A stretch of 64,000 nucleotides of DNA from Prosthecobacter debontii (GTDB lineage: Bacteria; Verrucomicrobiota; Verrucomicrobiia; Verrucomicrobiales; Akkermansiaceae). This document shows, in pieces, positions 6,265 through 17,200 of this stretch. Under the pieces are notes generated by a model that worked only from the letters and a program-made list of their open reading frames with translations, did not search any database and had not been told where the DNA came from. The stretch covers positions 1 to 64,000 of the forward strand of contig CAMCBV010000001.1 in NCBI GenBank assembly GCA_945873125.1. The letters are read 5' to 3'. Positions within the stretch are counted from its first letter, which is position 1. Every line of letters begins with the position of its first letter. The position numbers and the translations under genes were made by a program.

Positions 6265-7845
6265 TTATTCTTCCTCTGCTCCGCCGAGGGTTACGTTGAT
6301 GTTGTATTTGTTTTGAAGGTGGGCGTGAGCTTTGCTTGCTTGTTCAGCCTTGGAGTAGCGCTTGCAGGTTAGCTGGAAAGTGCGAATGGCTTTCTCTTTT
6401 TCACCGGCTTCTTCGTAAGTGAAACCGATTTGGAGCGTGGCTTCAGGGGCGGCTTTGTCGACGACTTTGATTTGGTTATAGAGCAAGATGGCCTCGTCAT
6501 GCTCTCTGAGCCGGCGGTGACAGCTTGCCATCCGGAAGTGATTTTCCGGAAAGCGGTCAACTTGGCGGTAGGTGGTGATGGCTTTTCGCCAATCAGAAAG
6601 CTTTTCGTAACATGATGCGATGGACCAGAGGTAATCCCCAGCATGGTCGCCATCTATTTCGATCAGCTTTCGGTAAACCTCCATGGCATCTTTGATTTTT
6701 CCTTCCTCAAGATCCATGCCAGCGATGTTTTTAAGGCCCCCGACCTGATCCTTGAACTCGCCATAGATGCGCCGCGCCTCGGGGCGTTTGTCGTGAGACT
6801 TATACCATTGAGCCATATTTCCAAGTAAGCTGTCGTCACGACCAAAGCGCGCGCCGATCTCAGTATAGATCTTCCATATTTCGGAGGGGCGGCCCAGCGT
6901 GCCGTTGAGTCCGGCTGCACGGTAAAGCAAATCCTTTTCCATCATAGGGCGGCGCGAGGACTCGACGCGGAGTTCGGTGAGGAGTTGGTCGCCAAGCTTG
7001 AGGGCAGCGATGCGGGTTCCTGGGTTTCCTAGCAGGTGATTCACAGTCTTCGTTGACATGTCGTAGACCGCATCAAAAAGTGCGTCGCCTTCGTGGGTGG
7101 TCGCGAGTGCTTTTTTCCCTTCGACGAAATTTTGGGCGAAAAAGTGGATTTGGGCGAGTTCGCGGCTGGCTTCTGCGCAGGCGGTTTTTGATTTTTCGTT
7201 GCGCTCCACCGTGTAGGTGAGATCGTTGAGAATGGAGAGTTGTTCGACTTCATCTTTCTGAAGGCGGGCGTAATGGAGGAGGTCGAGGCGGGAGCGGATC
7301 GCGATCTCGTGGCTCGGGTATTCTTTGATCAGAAAGCGAAAGGCTTTTTGTGCGTCCTTGACCTCACCCATCGTGCGGTATGCATCGGCGATGCAGTAAG
7401 CGGCTATCGTGGCTTCTTCCGAATCTGGCCAGTAGTCGATGACAGACTGGAAGCCATCACGCAGCGCGGTTTTGGGTTTCTTGAGATGCATCATGGAGTG
7501 GCTCCACATGAGTTGCGCGTATGGGGCTCCGGGACTTTTCTCGTAGAGGGTGAGAAATTTCTCGAACTCAGCGAGGGAGGTTTTGAAATCGCCGTTGGTG
7601 TAATGCTTTTCTGCGATACGCATTTGATAACGCTCGACCTCCTTCATTTTCTCAAAGGTGGCGATGGGAATACGCTCCAACGGCGAAAGTTCCGCTAGTG
7701 CGCCAACCCTGAGCAGCAGTAGGCAAAGGGCTAAGAGATTTGGTAAGCGAAAGGTTATGATGCGGATTGCGAACCGCATGCCGGATCGGGCTTGTTTTTT
7801 GCCACGGTGGTTCAGTGGTCGAATTACTTCTGTGGGGGCTATCAT
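6265..7845 (-). CDS. TPR-repeat exported protein, last gene of the 10-gene operon
   Basis: ATG at 7845 is chosen because it overlaps the preceding DUF4159 stop in the form ATGA, as at the other junctions of this operon. This gives 526 residues. ATG at 7779 (MRFAIRII) would give a more usual signal peptide, and 7866 is also possible. A hydrophobic export segment (FRLPNLLALCLLLLRVGALA) precedes more than ten TPR-like helical pairs, for example YTNGDFKTSLAEFEKFLTLY and KAIRTFQLTCKRYSKAEQ near the end. It likely acts as a periplasmic scaffold for the ExbB/ExbD-linked machine encoded upstream. No catalytic motif was found. Confidence 0.8.
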   Translation of the reverse strand: MIAPTEVIRPLNHRGKKQARSGMRFAIRIITFRLPNLLALCLLLLRVGALAELSPLERIPIATFEKMKEVERYQMRIAEKHYTNGDFKTSLAEFEKFLTLYEKSPGAPYAQLMWSHSMMHLKKPKTALRDGFQSVIDYWPDSEEATIAAYCIADAYRTMGEVKDAQKAFRFLIKEYPSHEIAIRSRLDLLHYARLQKDEVEQLSILNDLTYTVERNEKSKTACAEASRELAQIHFFAQNFVEGKKALATTHEGDALFDAVYDMSTKTVNHLLGNPGTRIAALKLGDQLLTELRVESSRRPMMEKDLLYRAAGLNGTLGRPSEIWKIYTEIGARFGRDDSLLGNMAQWYKSHDKRPEARRIYGEFKDQVGGLKNIAGMDLEEGKIKDAMEVYRKLIEIDGDHAGDYLWSIASCYEKLSDWRKAITTYRQVDRFPENHFRMASCHRRLREHDEAILLYNQIKVVDKAAPEATLQIGFTYEEAGEKEKAIRTFQLTCKRYSKAEQASKAHAHLQNKYNINVTLGGAEEE

Positions 7846-9260
7846 TCTTTCGTGGTTTCGAGCCATTTGTTATATTCGGAATGAGCGTAGTGAATGATAT
7901 TCACACCGAGTTGGTAGCTGGACTCCCAGATCTCTTGTGGGACTCCCGAGTGGCCGTCAGCCCAGGCGTCACCGATATCGCCGGGATGATAATACACCAC
8001 GAGCCGTCCGTCCACTACCCAACCGAGTGCGTTAGAACGGCCGTGGGGTGCGACGATGGGCAAGCGAGGTAGAGCAAAGGGAATGCGATGGATGGTGTGA
8101 TCGAGGTATACATTAATCGGCTCCACGGTAGGCAGGACTTTCTTCATCATCCCGACAAATTGTCCCTCCCAACTCGAGCTGCCGCCGTTGTCGCCAAAGA
8201 GCATGCCGTGGTGTTCCAAGAGGTAAGTGCGCAGGATTTTGATTTCCGAATCGCTGAGGTTGATGGCGCGCTGCCCGGTCATATAGACCATGGGTGGGCT
8301 TTTGCGCGCGGGAAATGCTTTGAGCCGGGAAATCTCCATGGGCTCTGGCCGGTCGTTTATTTTTTGTCCGAGGCGAATGCCATACTCGGTCAGGAGGTTT
8401 AGGTCGGAGCCGCGTGCCATATCCTGATCCCAATCCCCGCCCTCGTATTTCAGTCGTATGAAGCGAACCTTGCCGCGAGCCGTGCCGGTGGCGTAGCCCG
8501 TGTCAGTCCCTTTTCCTTGCCCAATCTTGTAAAGATGCTCAGTGACTTCGAGCACGTTTAGCTTCACATCATCGATGGGCGGCGGGTTAAAAAGCAAGCT
8601 GCTGTAAGGATTGATCACATACTTTTTCTTGATCACCCGCTGGATCTTAACGACCTGCCGGAGTTGCTTCTCTTCGCCTCCGCCGAGCGGGGCTTCATAG
8701 ACTGCGCAACCGGTGAGGCGCGTGAGCACCAGCGAGATAAAACCGAAGAGCAGGGTGTAAGTGAGCAGGGTGAAAACCGATTGACGCAGGTGTGGGTTCT
8801 TTCTGCCGTAATACCAAGCGGCGAGTCTGCGTGGATCCCATATGCGTGTCTGGCTGCAAGCTGTGGCCATGCGTTTCGTTTCTCGATCGATCCACCAGAC
8901 AGCCCAAGCGAGGCCGATAAAGAACGCGCCGAACGCACCCGCCCTAGAGAGTGAAGTGGAGAGGTCATAGGCGTGAAAGAGCAGCGGGAGTTGCGCGATG
9001 AACTGCCACGCGGGTATGTAAGTGATGCTGAGAATGGCGCGGCGCAAGACGATGGAGCGGCTTCGAAAGCGAAGCATCCAGTAAACGCATACTGGAGCGG
9101 CGGCGAGGAGAGCGAGTGCGTGAAACCAAGGCGAAAAGCGAAACCACACATGCGCGTCGAGCCAAACGAAGCACCATGACACCGCGAAGACTCCAGTGAG
9201 CACGACCGGCTTGCGGACATGATCCTGAAATGCTTCCCGAAGCATGCGGATATCCATCAT
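7842..9260 (-). CDS. DUF4159-domain membrane protein
   Basis: The protein has 472 residues. The N-terminal half holds about five hydrophobic segments (for example VVLTGVFAVSWCFVWLDAHV and FTLLTYTLLFGFISLVLTRL). The C-terminal part (about 215-470) is the DUF4159 domain: FIRLKYEGGDWDQD, LLTEYGIRLGQKI, PPMVYMTGQRAINLSDSE, LLEHHGMLFGDNGG and HPGDIGDAWADGHSG. DUF4159 is related to class I glutamine-amidotransferase-like folds and in Planctomycetes and Verrucomicrobia is often encoded near MoxR/DUF58 or ExbBD genes. Its biochemical role is unknown. Both ends overlap neighbouring genes by four bases, so synthesis is probably coupled to that of the ExbB/ExbD genes upstream. Confidence 0.88.
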   Translation of the reverse strand: MMDIRMLREAFQDHVRKPVVLTGVFAVSWCFVWLDAHVWFRFSPWFHALALLAAAPVCVYWMLRFRSRSIVLRRAILSITYIPAWQFIAQLPLLFHAYDLSTSLSRAGAFGAFFIGLAWAVWWIDRETKRMATACSQTRIWDPRRLAAWYYGRKNPHLRQSVFTLLTYTLLFGFISLVLTRLTGCAVYEAPLGGGEEKQLRQVVKIQRVIKKKYVINPYSSLLFNPPPIDDVKLNVLEVTEHLYKIGQGKGTDTGYATGTARGKVRFIRLKYEGGDWDQDMARGSDLNLLTEYGIRLGQKINDRPEPMEISRLKAFPARKSPPMVYMTGQRAINLSDSEIKILRTYLLEHHGMLFGDNGGSSSWEGQFVGMMKKVLPTVEPINVYLDHTIHRIPFALPRLPIVAPHGRSNALGWVVDGRLVVYYHPGDIGDAWADGHSGVPQEIWESSYQLGVNIIHYAHSEYNKWLETTKE

Positions 9261-9736
9261 TCGAGATCTTTAAGGAAGTCGTCTCCTTTATTTTCGAGCG
9301 GATTGGTGTCAGGCGGTGCGGAGAGCTCTTCGCCGACACCGAGAGACGATAGAGGATCGGGCGCGGGCGCGACTGCCTCCGGGACAGACTCTACTGCTTT
9401 CGGTGGTGCCGGTTTTTCTATTTTTTCTTGTTTTTCGACAACGGCTGTTTGCGCCGAGGCTTTCTTTTCATCGTCTCCCGCAAAGTAAGGGACAGCTGTA
9501 AATAGCAAGATGGCGCCTGTGACCATAGCCGTGGAGATAATGACGGAACGAAATAGGTCGCTCGCGGCGATGGCGCCTAACATTTCTTTTGGCCCTTTGC
9601 CCTTGAGCTCGCGAAGGAACGATTGGATCTCTTGGACGGTGGCTCGGGAATTGTCCCTAAGCTCTCGCAAGTCAGCCTTGGGGCTTGCCATGGATGTACG
9701 GGCTTCGATGTTTTTGTTAGATTTACTTTTCATCAT
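9257..9736 (-). CDS. Single-pass membrane protein, 159 aa, unknown
   Basis: I do not recognise a family. A basic, Ser/Lys-rich N-terminus and a helical section (about 20-55) precede one membrane helix (VIISTAMVTGAILLFTAVPY, about 64-85). A Pro/Ala/Glu-rich, probably extended, tail of some 70 residues follows and ends in an acidic DDFLKDLE. The layout (cytoplasmic head, one helix, Pro-rich periplasmic arm) recalls TonB-like energy transducers, but the C-terminal TonB fold is absent. It lies directly after two ExbD genes with four-base overlaps at both ends. A TonB-like or tether role for the ExbBD complex is therefore possible but unproven. Confidence 0.75.
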   Translation of the reverse strand: MMKSKSNKNIEARTSMASPKADLRELRDNSRATVQEIQSFLRELKGKGPKEMLGAIAASDLFRSVIISTAMVTGAILLFTAVPYFAGDDEKKASAQTAVVEKQEKIEKPAPPKAVESVPEAVAPAPDPLSSLGVGEELSAPPDTNPLENKGDDFLKDLE

Positions 9737-10146
9737 TGAGTGGGTTTATCCTCAGGCTCGAGGATGTGGATAAGATCGCCTCCGGCTTCACTAACCGCGG
9801 CGATCACAGGTTCGAACACGGCAGCTTTAGCTTCACGATCTACTTTCAGAAACACGTGACGCCGCCCGGCGGGGGCGTCACCGAGCACAGCTGAGAGTTT
9901 TAAAGCGAGCTCTTCAGCGGAGATCTCTTTGCCATCGAGGTAGATTTTGGAGCCGGTGTCTATGACGACACTGGCGAGCGGGGCGGGTGCCATCTCTATG
10001 TTATTTAGCCGAGCGGGTTGCCACTGGATGTGGCTGTCGTCCTGAGCGCGGGCAAGGATCACGAAGAAAATGAGTAACAAGAAACCGATGTCGCCCATCG
10101 CGAACGTTGGCACCGATGCCGTGAGTTTTTTACGCGGTAGTTTCAT
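9733..10146 (-). CDS. ExbD/TolR-family biopolymer transport protein (second copy)
   Basis: The protein has 137 residues. A short cytoplasmic N-terminus (MKLPRKKL) precedes a single membrane helix with the key acidic residue: FAMGDIGFLLLIFFVILAR, Asp19, which aligns with the proton-conducting Asp of ExbD. The periplasmic part ends in the usual ExbD fold (VFLKVDREAKAAVFEPVIAA and GGDLIHILEPE). ExbD works with an ExbB pentamer to turn proton flow into motion. It stands second of two tandem exbD genes after exbB, with four-base overlaps both sides, so the complex may be hetero-oligomeric. Confidence 0.88.
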   Translation of the reverse strand: MKLPRKKLTASVPTFAMGDIGFLLLIFFVILARAQDDSHIQWQPARLNNIEMAPAPLASVVIDTGSKIYLDGKEISAEELALKLSAVLGDAPAGRRHVFLKVDREAKAAVFEPVIAAVSEAGGDLIHILEPEDKPTQ

Positions 10147-10565
10147 TTTATCTCAATGGTCCGTTCGCTTTCCAGTTCAAGAGTGAGGATGCCTCCTGCG
10201 CTTTCGATAGCTCGGGAGACGCCGATCCAAGTCGGGTAGGAAGTGTCCGGTGCGCTTTTCACGACGACAATGCGATCGGCCTCGCGGGTCTTGCTTTTTA
10301 ATTCGATCGCGATGCGGCGAGTGAACTCGGGGAGTTGTAGCGGGTTCCCGTTCAAAACAATACCGGAAGGAGTGATCGAGACCTCGGGATTTTGGCTTTG
10401 AGCGCGTTTTTCTGATTTCTCCTCAGTCTTCGGTAGCGCCTGAGACATGCCTGTCTCGGGCTGGACCGCAGCGCAGACCAGGAAGAAGATAATGAGTGTG
10501 AAGGCGATGTCCGCGGTCGCGCAATCGGGCGGATCGACCAACATTTTTCCACGCTTCAGTTTCAT
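10143..10565 (-). CDS. ExbD/TolR-family biopolymer transport protein (first copy)
   Basis: The protein has 140 residues. The membrane helix is CATADIAFTLIIFFLVCAAV with Asp19 at the conserved proton-path position. A polar linker (EEKSEKRAQSQ) leads to a periplasmic domain with VSITPSGIVLNGNPL and RIVVVKSAPDTSYPTWIG, as in ExbD/TolR. It overlaps exbB upstream and the second exbD downstream by four bases each. The two ExbD copies differ strongly in their periplasmic parts while both keep the Asp, which suggests different partners rather than redundancy. Confidence 0.88.
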   Translation of the reverse strand: MKLKRGKMLVDPPDCATADIAFTLIIFFLVCAAVQPETGMSQALPKTEEKSEKRAQSQNPEVSITPSGIVLNGNPLQLPEFTRRIAIELKSKTREADRIVVVKSAPDTSYPTWIGVSRAIESAGGILTLELESERTIEIK

Positions 10566-11275
10566 GATTTCTCTTTGTCGAGAGTTAGGCGAAGGGTAAC
10601 GACCTCGATTAACTCCGCTGCCGAGGACTCCACTTGGAGCACGAAGTCGTTGATGATTCCGGTGAAATAATTGAACGCCATGTAAGCGGGAATACCGACC
10701 ACGAGACCGAAGGCGGTGGTAAGCAAGGCAACGCGAATTCCGGAAGCGGCGGCTTGCACGATATTCTGAGTGCCGATATTTGCCTCGATGTCACCGAAAG
10801 CGACGATCATGCCCTGCACGGTGCCCAGAAAGCCAAGCATGGGCGCAACCGAGGCGATGGTTGCAAGAATGGGCAGATGTCTCTCAAGCGCAGCGACGAT
10901 ATTTACACCGTAATTCTCCATGCTCTTGATCACCTGTTGTTCCATCTGGGCAGGGTCGTAGTTCAGCCGACGCAGCACGAGGTATTTTCTCAAGCCATTT
11001 GAAAGCACCGCAGGTACGGGTCCGCGGGCGGCATCGCAAAGCTCAAGTGACTCCTCAACCTTGTCTTCAGAGAGCAGCGCGATCACTTCCTCACGTAGCG
11101 CTCCAGCATCTGTCTCAAGAAGCCTGAGACTGCGGTAGCGCTCGATGATCACGGCGATAGCCAGGATCAGCAGGATCAGAATTGGCCACATGAAAACGCC
11201 GCCATCGATCAGGATTTTTAAAGCTCCGCTTTCGAGGAAACGGGTAGCGAGGGTGTGAGGTATCGTCATGTTCAT
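10562..11275 (-). CDS. MotA/TolQ/ExbB proton-channel family protein
   Basis: The protein has 237 residues. Three membrane helices fit ExbB: one at about 22-45 (GVFMWPILILLILAIAVIIE), and a pair after the cytoplasmic loop (ASVAPMLGFLGTVQGMIVAF and GIRVALLTTAFGLVVGIPAY). GLGTVxGM-type and A-x-GI-x-x-ALLTTxxGLxxGIP signatures of the family are present. It forms the stator that, with ExbD, uses the proton gradient across the inner membrane. It follows the 2354-aa protein with a four-base overlap, so the motor is likely made in step with the giant periplasmic protein it may act on. Confidence 0.92.
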   Translation of the reverse strand: MNMTIPHTLATRFLESGALKILIDGGVFMWPILILLILAIAVIIERYRSLRLLETDAGALREEVIALLSEDKVEESLELCDAARGPVPAVLSNGLRKYLVLRRLNYDPAQMEQQVIKSMENYGVNIVAALERHLPILATIASVAPMLGFLGTVQGMIVAFGDIEANIGTQNIVQAAASGIRVALLTTAFGLVVGIPAYMAFNYFTGIINDFVLQVESSAAELIEVVTLRLTLDKEKS

Positions 11276-14200
11276 TCGTTGAGGTTGGCTTCGCGTTCAA
11301 ACTGGGAGAGTAGTTCCGGGAGGGCAAGTCGGCCGCGGGAGTATTTCGCCGCATCGGATTCTGGAAAGTCCCAGCGGCAACGGTTATAGCGGCGGAAGGC
11401 TTCTGGAATGTCCTTGCCTTGCCTATAGCTTTCGCCAGCCCAGAAGAGGGCTTGAGCGGTGAGCTCATGTTCGGGGTGACTTTTTACAAAAGTATCGAAG
11501 GCAAGTCCCGCTTTTGAGTAGTTATCCAATTTGAAATAGCATTGGCCGATTCGGAACGCCATCTTGGGAGACCACTCATGATTGGGAAAGCGCTCAATGA
11601 ATTTCGCGCCGACTGAGGCAGCTACGGCATACTCTTCCTTGGTGTAAAAATGCTCGTTGATGCGAAGCATGACACTGGCGATGAGCGGGTTTTTCGGATA
11701 AGTGGCGGCCAGAGTCACATAAGCTTCAAGCGCTTCATCAAGTTCGCCAGCCTCTTCGTGGCATTGGCCGAGCTTGTATTGCGCGTCAGCTGCGAGATTG
11801 TGCTCGGGGTGGTTAGTGACGATCGATCTGTAGGCAGCGATCGCCTCGTCCCAATTTTCCATTTCCTGTGCGAACTGACCAAGTAGGTAAGCGACTCGCG
11901 GTGCGTATTTCGGATCGGGATAATCTTCCTGTAACTGGCGCAGAACCCGTTTTCCGGCTGAGAGATCCTTGCTTGCTTCTTCCTCGTTCTTGATCGCTCG
12001 ATGTCCTTTAAAGAGTTCGAACCGACTCTCTGCGATGTGGAATTGCGTTTGAATTGCGAGCTCTTCGTTTTTGAAAATCTTACTGAAAGCCGCCATCTCG
12101 CCATCGGTTCCCATGGCAACTGGGATCTTTCGCTCGATGATGGTTAGCCCGTCCGGAGTTTGTTCGACGTTGTCGAGATAACCCGCAGTGATTACGTCCC
12201 CGAAATTGCATTCAATCTCGCCCTTGAAATTTCTCTTAACCGGTTTGGTGCTTGCGACAAGAGGGAAAGAGCCGCTGAAAATTCCGCTGTGGCTCAGCGT
12301 TTCCTCGACTTCTACGGTCTCGTCCTCACCGGACTCCGTAAGGATAAGAATGAGTGCCTTGTCTCGTTCCGCTGAAACATCAAGATCCGGATCTTCTAGC
12401 AAGAGGTGGATTTTCGTTCCGACATAGGCGATTTCAGCTTCTTCAATATATTTGCTATCGGTGATACTCAGTCTGGCAGCGGAGGCAAGTGAAGCCTTCG
12501 ACTCGAGCTTGTTCGCATGAGAAACATCATGATAGCTGGCAGTGAAAATATCATTACCGAGTGATCCCAGAACCAAGCGGGTGCTCTTATCTTGTTTCGT
12601 GTCAATCTTCGCCTCCGTATCCTCCGGCGCTGATTCTTTCGTATTTGTCATGGCATCACCCAGTAGCAGAGGAATCTGTCCGACAAAGCGGCCCTCTAAA
12701 AGCGCAGGGTTGGTAGTCTCATCAAGTGCCTCATTGGCTGGGGCGTAAGCGCGGGAAAGCTTACATTCGACCGTCGCCTTCGATCCTTGGGTGGTGGTGA
12801 TTTCGACGTTTACCGTGCTGTGAGAGTCCTTCGCCTGATCTGGATCGAGCACTTCCACAGTAAGCGGCATCCGGTATTCGACTTTTCCAACGTGATCAGC
12901 AGGAACGTTTGGCGCAGCAGGAACGATGACAGGCTCTCTGCCAAACGGAGCCTCACTCTCCAAAATTCTAACAAGCCCAGGGGATGCGCTGTTGAGCAAA
13001 ACAACGGCCTCGCGATCCGCAGCATGGCCTGGGAAAGTATTCTGTGCATCTCGGTATCCCAGATAGACTTTATCTCCTTGTTTCACCACCAGCTTGTTAC
13101 CGTCTTTCGTCGCTGCAGTTTCAATCTCCGCAAGAAAGACTCCGGTAGATGGTCCTGATTCCGTGGCGAGAACCTTGAAAGGATTTTCACCGTTGAGTTC
13201 GACGGTGACTTCCACAGTGTCGCGGCCGAGGCCGGTATCGAGATCGAAATCGACTACCTCTGCGACGATGCGATCGCCGGGTTCAATCCGTAAAAGTTCT
13301 TTGCGGGATCCCTGTACACGGCCATCGCCAGACCTTTCGAAATCGTAGGACACGGGTGTGATGCTGCCATTGTAATAAGTGGCAGTTAGCGATTTCTCAA
13401 GTAAACGGTTAGGTTGTTTTCCGCCGGCGGTGAGTTCGTCGAGATATGAGGCCTTCACTGTGTCGCCAGGCGCAAGTTCCAGAATATCGTTATCTGCGAG
13501 TTCCAGCACGTTTTCGACGGGTGGGATGTGCTTTGCTCCCCCTCCGGAGATTTCGATATTGCTGACAGCTATGGCATCGCCACGGTATTCGAGAAACTCG
13601 AAGTCGATATAGCGGAGTTTGCGCGCCGCCGTTTTCAGGGTCCAGTTATGATCTTTTTGTGTGATCTCTCCTATCTCGGGGCGATCCATGGTAGGTAATC
13701 CGGGTCGTGCTTTTGGGTCGAGGTCAGATGCGGTAAAAGGATGCATTTTAACCTCGGCTGATTTTAGATTTTCTCTCGCACGAAGAACTTCAACGGACTT
13801 CTCCTTGGGTGTGGCGATGGAGAATACAGTGAGCGTATGGATGCCTCGACTGGCAAAGACATCGACGGTGCGACCGCCTTCGCCGGGAGCAAGCACAAGC
13901 CTGCCATCGAGCATGATGGCGGTGACCTTTCCGGAAACGGACAACCGCATGGCTCCATCTCTTTCCTGGACCAATGGCCCTGACCAGATGAGAAAATAGG
14001 CATCCTTTTCATTTTCAGGGATGTCCCAAGAAAGCGTTTCTACCTGAGTTTTTTCTGTGGCCTTAAGTTTGGCCGCCATCTCTAAAATTTCATTCCATGT
14101 ATAAGTTTCGCGGATAGAGCTTAATGGAGATTTATAGATTCGCAGTTGCATCGCTGGATCTGGGAAGTCCATCGATTGCACGTTCGGTGGAGTGGGAAAT

Positions 14201-17200
14201 TGGGCGAGATCAAACCAAAACCGACCGTCGTGACTGCCGCGTACGCGCATTCTGATGGGGGCCTCGTTTTTTGCATCAGGGGATGTCAGTGTGATCGTCT
14301 CCACCTCCCGCAGCTCTTTCATATCCACGGAGAGCGATTTCGGTGCAGCTCCGTCAGGCTCGCTGCGCCATGAGGTTTCCGGATCATGATCAATCGACAT
14401 GAGCGGACTGTGATCCAGCGCAGAATCAGATGCCTTGGCGCCCGCTGGAAGTTCGCCAGTGCGGATCGCGCCTTGGAAAACACCACCATGATTGCTTGCT
14501 TCAGTGATCTCCATCCTGACTTCATCTCCGCTGGATGCTGTCAGTCGAATTCCCACCTTATCTGGCTTCGCGGTGAGATCGCGGTCACCGTCCTTGATCT
14601 GTGCATAGATGAGGTTGCCCGGCTTGATCTGATTGTTGGGGCGCGTTGCGGCGCGTGGTTTTGGCTCGTCTTTTTCTTCATCTCCAACCTCTTGTTTCAA
14701 CGTATCAGTGAATGACTCATCTTGCTTGTTGATGATCTCGCTGCTCGCAACTTCCAGCGATCCATCAGAGGCGATGCGTAGGCGGGTGTTACCGAGAAAC
14801 TCGAACTTAAACTGCTTCTTGAAATCTTCCGGATAGTCGACGGTGATCACATCACCACCGGTGACCTGCAATACTCCGTCGTCTGGTTTTGCTTCGCCGA
14901 GTTCGGTTGGAATTTCTGATAGAAAAATTCCTTTTCCCGCTCCACCGCTGGATAGGAATGATTGCTCGACATCGTTGCCTGGTTCGGTGCGGACGACGAC
15001 CGGAATGCGGGTGTCGCCTCGACTGATGCCGAGATCCGGATCTTGGACCACGATGGGTAGCGCGTTTCCTGGTGTCTGCCACTGTTTGGATTCTTGGCCG
15101 AGCCGTCCGACTGTTCGTAACGTTTCCAACTGGGTTAGAAAGCGCTGCTCAATGCCGTAGACCTCCGCGAGGTTGTAGAGCGTTTCGTTTGCCAGATCTG
15201 AGTCCGGGGTATTTTCGAGGACGGACAGGAAGATACGACGGGCTCCATCGTTATCATCCTGTCGGAGTGAGAGGATGCCGAGCATGAAATTGGCGCGTAT
15301 CGCCACGGAAGGCGCAGGATTTTCCGCGAGGTCGGTGAAAATTTCTGAGGCTTGATCGTAGACCTTCTGAGCCATGAAAGTTTCGCCTATACCGAATTTT
15401 GCCTCAAGCGCCTCGGGTTGATCCTTGTGGGCATTGAGCACGGTAGTGAACTCGGCGCGCGCGATATCGTATTGCTTGGCCCTTTGGTAATGATTTGCGA
15501 GCAGGAGTTGTATCTTTGCCTTATCTCTCGCATCGGTGTTTTCAGCTTCACCGAATTTCACTAGCCAGCCGCGAAGGATTTCCTCCGCTCGTTCGTGATC
15601 TTTTGGAGTGCCCTGAGCGATGTGCGTTTCCGCGCCGAATAGAAGTAGCTCAACAGGTAATTCAGCGCGGTGGGCGTCGAATAATTCTATGTTCTGATAG
15701 TAAGCTTTTTCTGCGAGTTCCACCTCACCGAGTCTGAGATGCAGAACGATCTGGAGGAGGGGCGCGATCGGGCTGTCGGCTGGGATATCTGCGCTTAGGC
15801 TACCCATTTTTTCATAGGCCTTGCGGAGCAGAGTTCGGGCATCCGCCATCTGGTTTTCTCCTACGGATCGAATCGAATGGAGTAGGCCATTCATGATCGC
15901 TGCTGCGAGCGTGTAGTCCTCCCGAGCCATCGCAGCTTGCGCGAATGGGAAAAGTCGGTTCCATGACTCGTGATGAGGATCCGCCATTAAGATTAACTTC
16001 TGGGTGTTGAGCAGACGTCCGAGATCGTGAGGTTCGGAGTGCACTAACAACATGCCGGCTTCGGCGCTAAGTCTGCCGGCCTTGAGATTCCGGATCATCC
16101 GATAAACGCGGTTTTTCGTTTCATTCGGCATCTCTTTTGAGTTACGGGCGGCTTCAAGCCATCCACGCGCCGGCCACTCGCTCATGCCTGATGATTGGAA
16201 AGAATTTTTTTCGTTTCTTGAATGTGAAGCAGTCAGGATTTTCTCCATAGAGGCAAAGTCACCTGCTTTGAAATTCAGATCCGCAATTTGTGCTGCATAG
16301 GCGCTTTGGTGATCCGCGGAAGCCTGGAAACGCTGCATAAGAAAACGCTCCGCCTCACTGGCTTTCATGGTGTTCGCATATTTGAGTGCACACAAAACTG
16401 CATCGCGGTTCCTTGGGTCGAGTTCCATACGTGAGCGCCACCAAGTAGCGGCTTCCGCTTTCATGCCAATCTCTGACATGATGTCACCCATGCGCGGTGA
16501 GTGGTATAGCGGGGAGTCGCTCTTTTTCGATGACTCAGTGATCCACGGCAACGCCTTGCGGAGAATCGTTTCATCTTTAATCTCGCAGAGGCGAATCCAA
16601 GTGTCGGGATGTGTGGCGAACGGAGTGAATGAGAACAGGTGTTGAGCGGCAGCGAGCTGCATTTCTTTTCCTGATAGAAAAGACGCTTCTAGCCAGCGCT
16701 CCGCTGCTTCTGAATCTTTGGGAAAAGCCTTGCATAGATTTTCGTAGTGCTTTGCGGAAAATTCGCTGGATTTTCCCCCAAGATGATGGCGATAGACATA
16801 AGCAAGTCGAGCAAGCAGGTGATGACGAACTTCAGGGGATAGTTTTTTACCAAGTAACTCATTGCAGGCTTGTCCGGATTTTCCGCCGTTCTCTCGTGTT
16901 TGGCGCCAGAGTTTTGTTTCGGGATCTGCGAGGTAGTCTCTTTTTGCTTTCTGCCACTCACGGTTGCGGTCGTTATTTGCCGGAGCGGGATTCCAAACTC
17001 GATCTTGGAAACCTGCGAGATGGGGGAAGGCTTTAGCGCTCGCAATCACTGCTGCAAGGTCTTCATTGAATACCTCGTTAGACGGAGCTGAATCGTAGAG
17101 ATGCTTCACAACCTCTTCCGTCCAGCCTTCCTCCGAGGGCGAATCGGCAAGGAAACGGCGTGCCATTTCTCTCGATTTGGAAACGTCCTTCATGCGGTCT

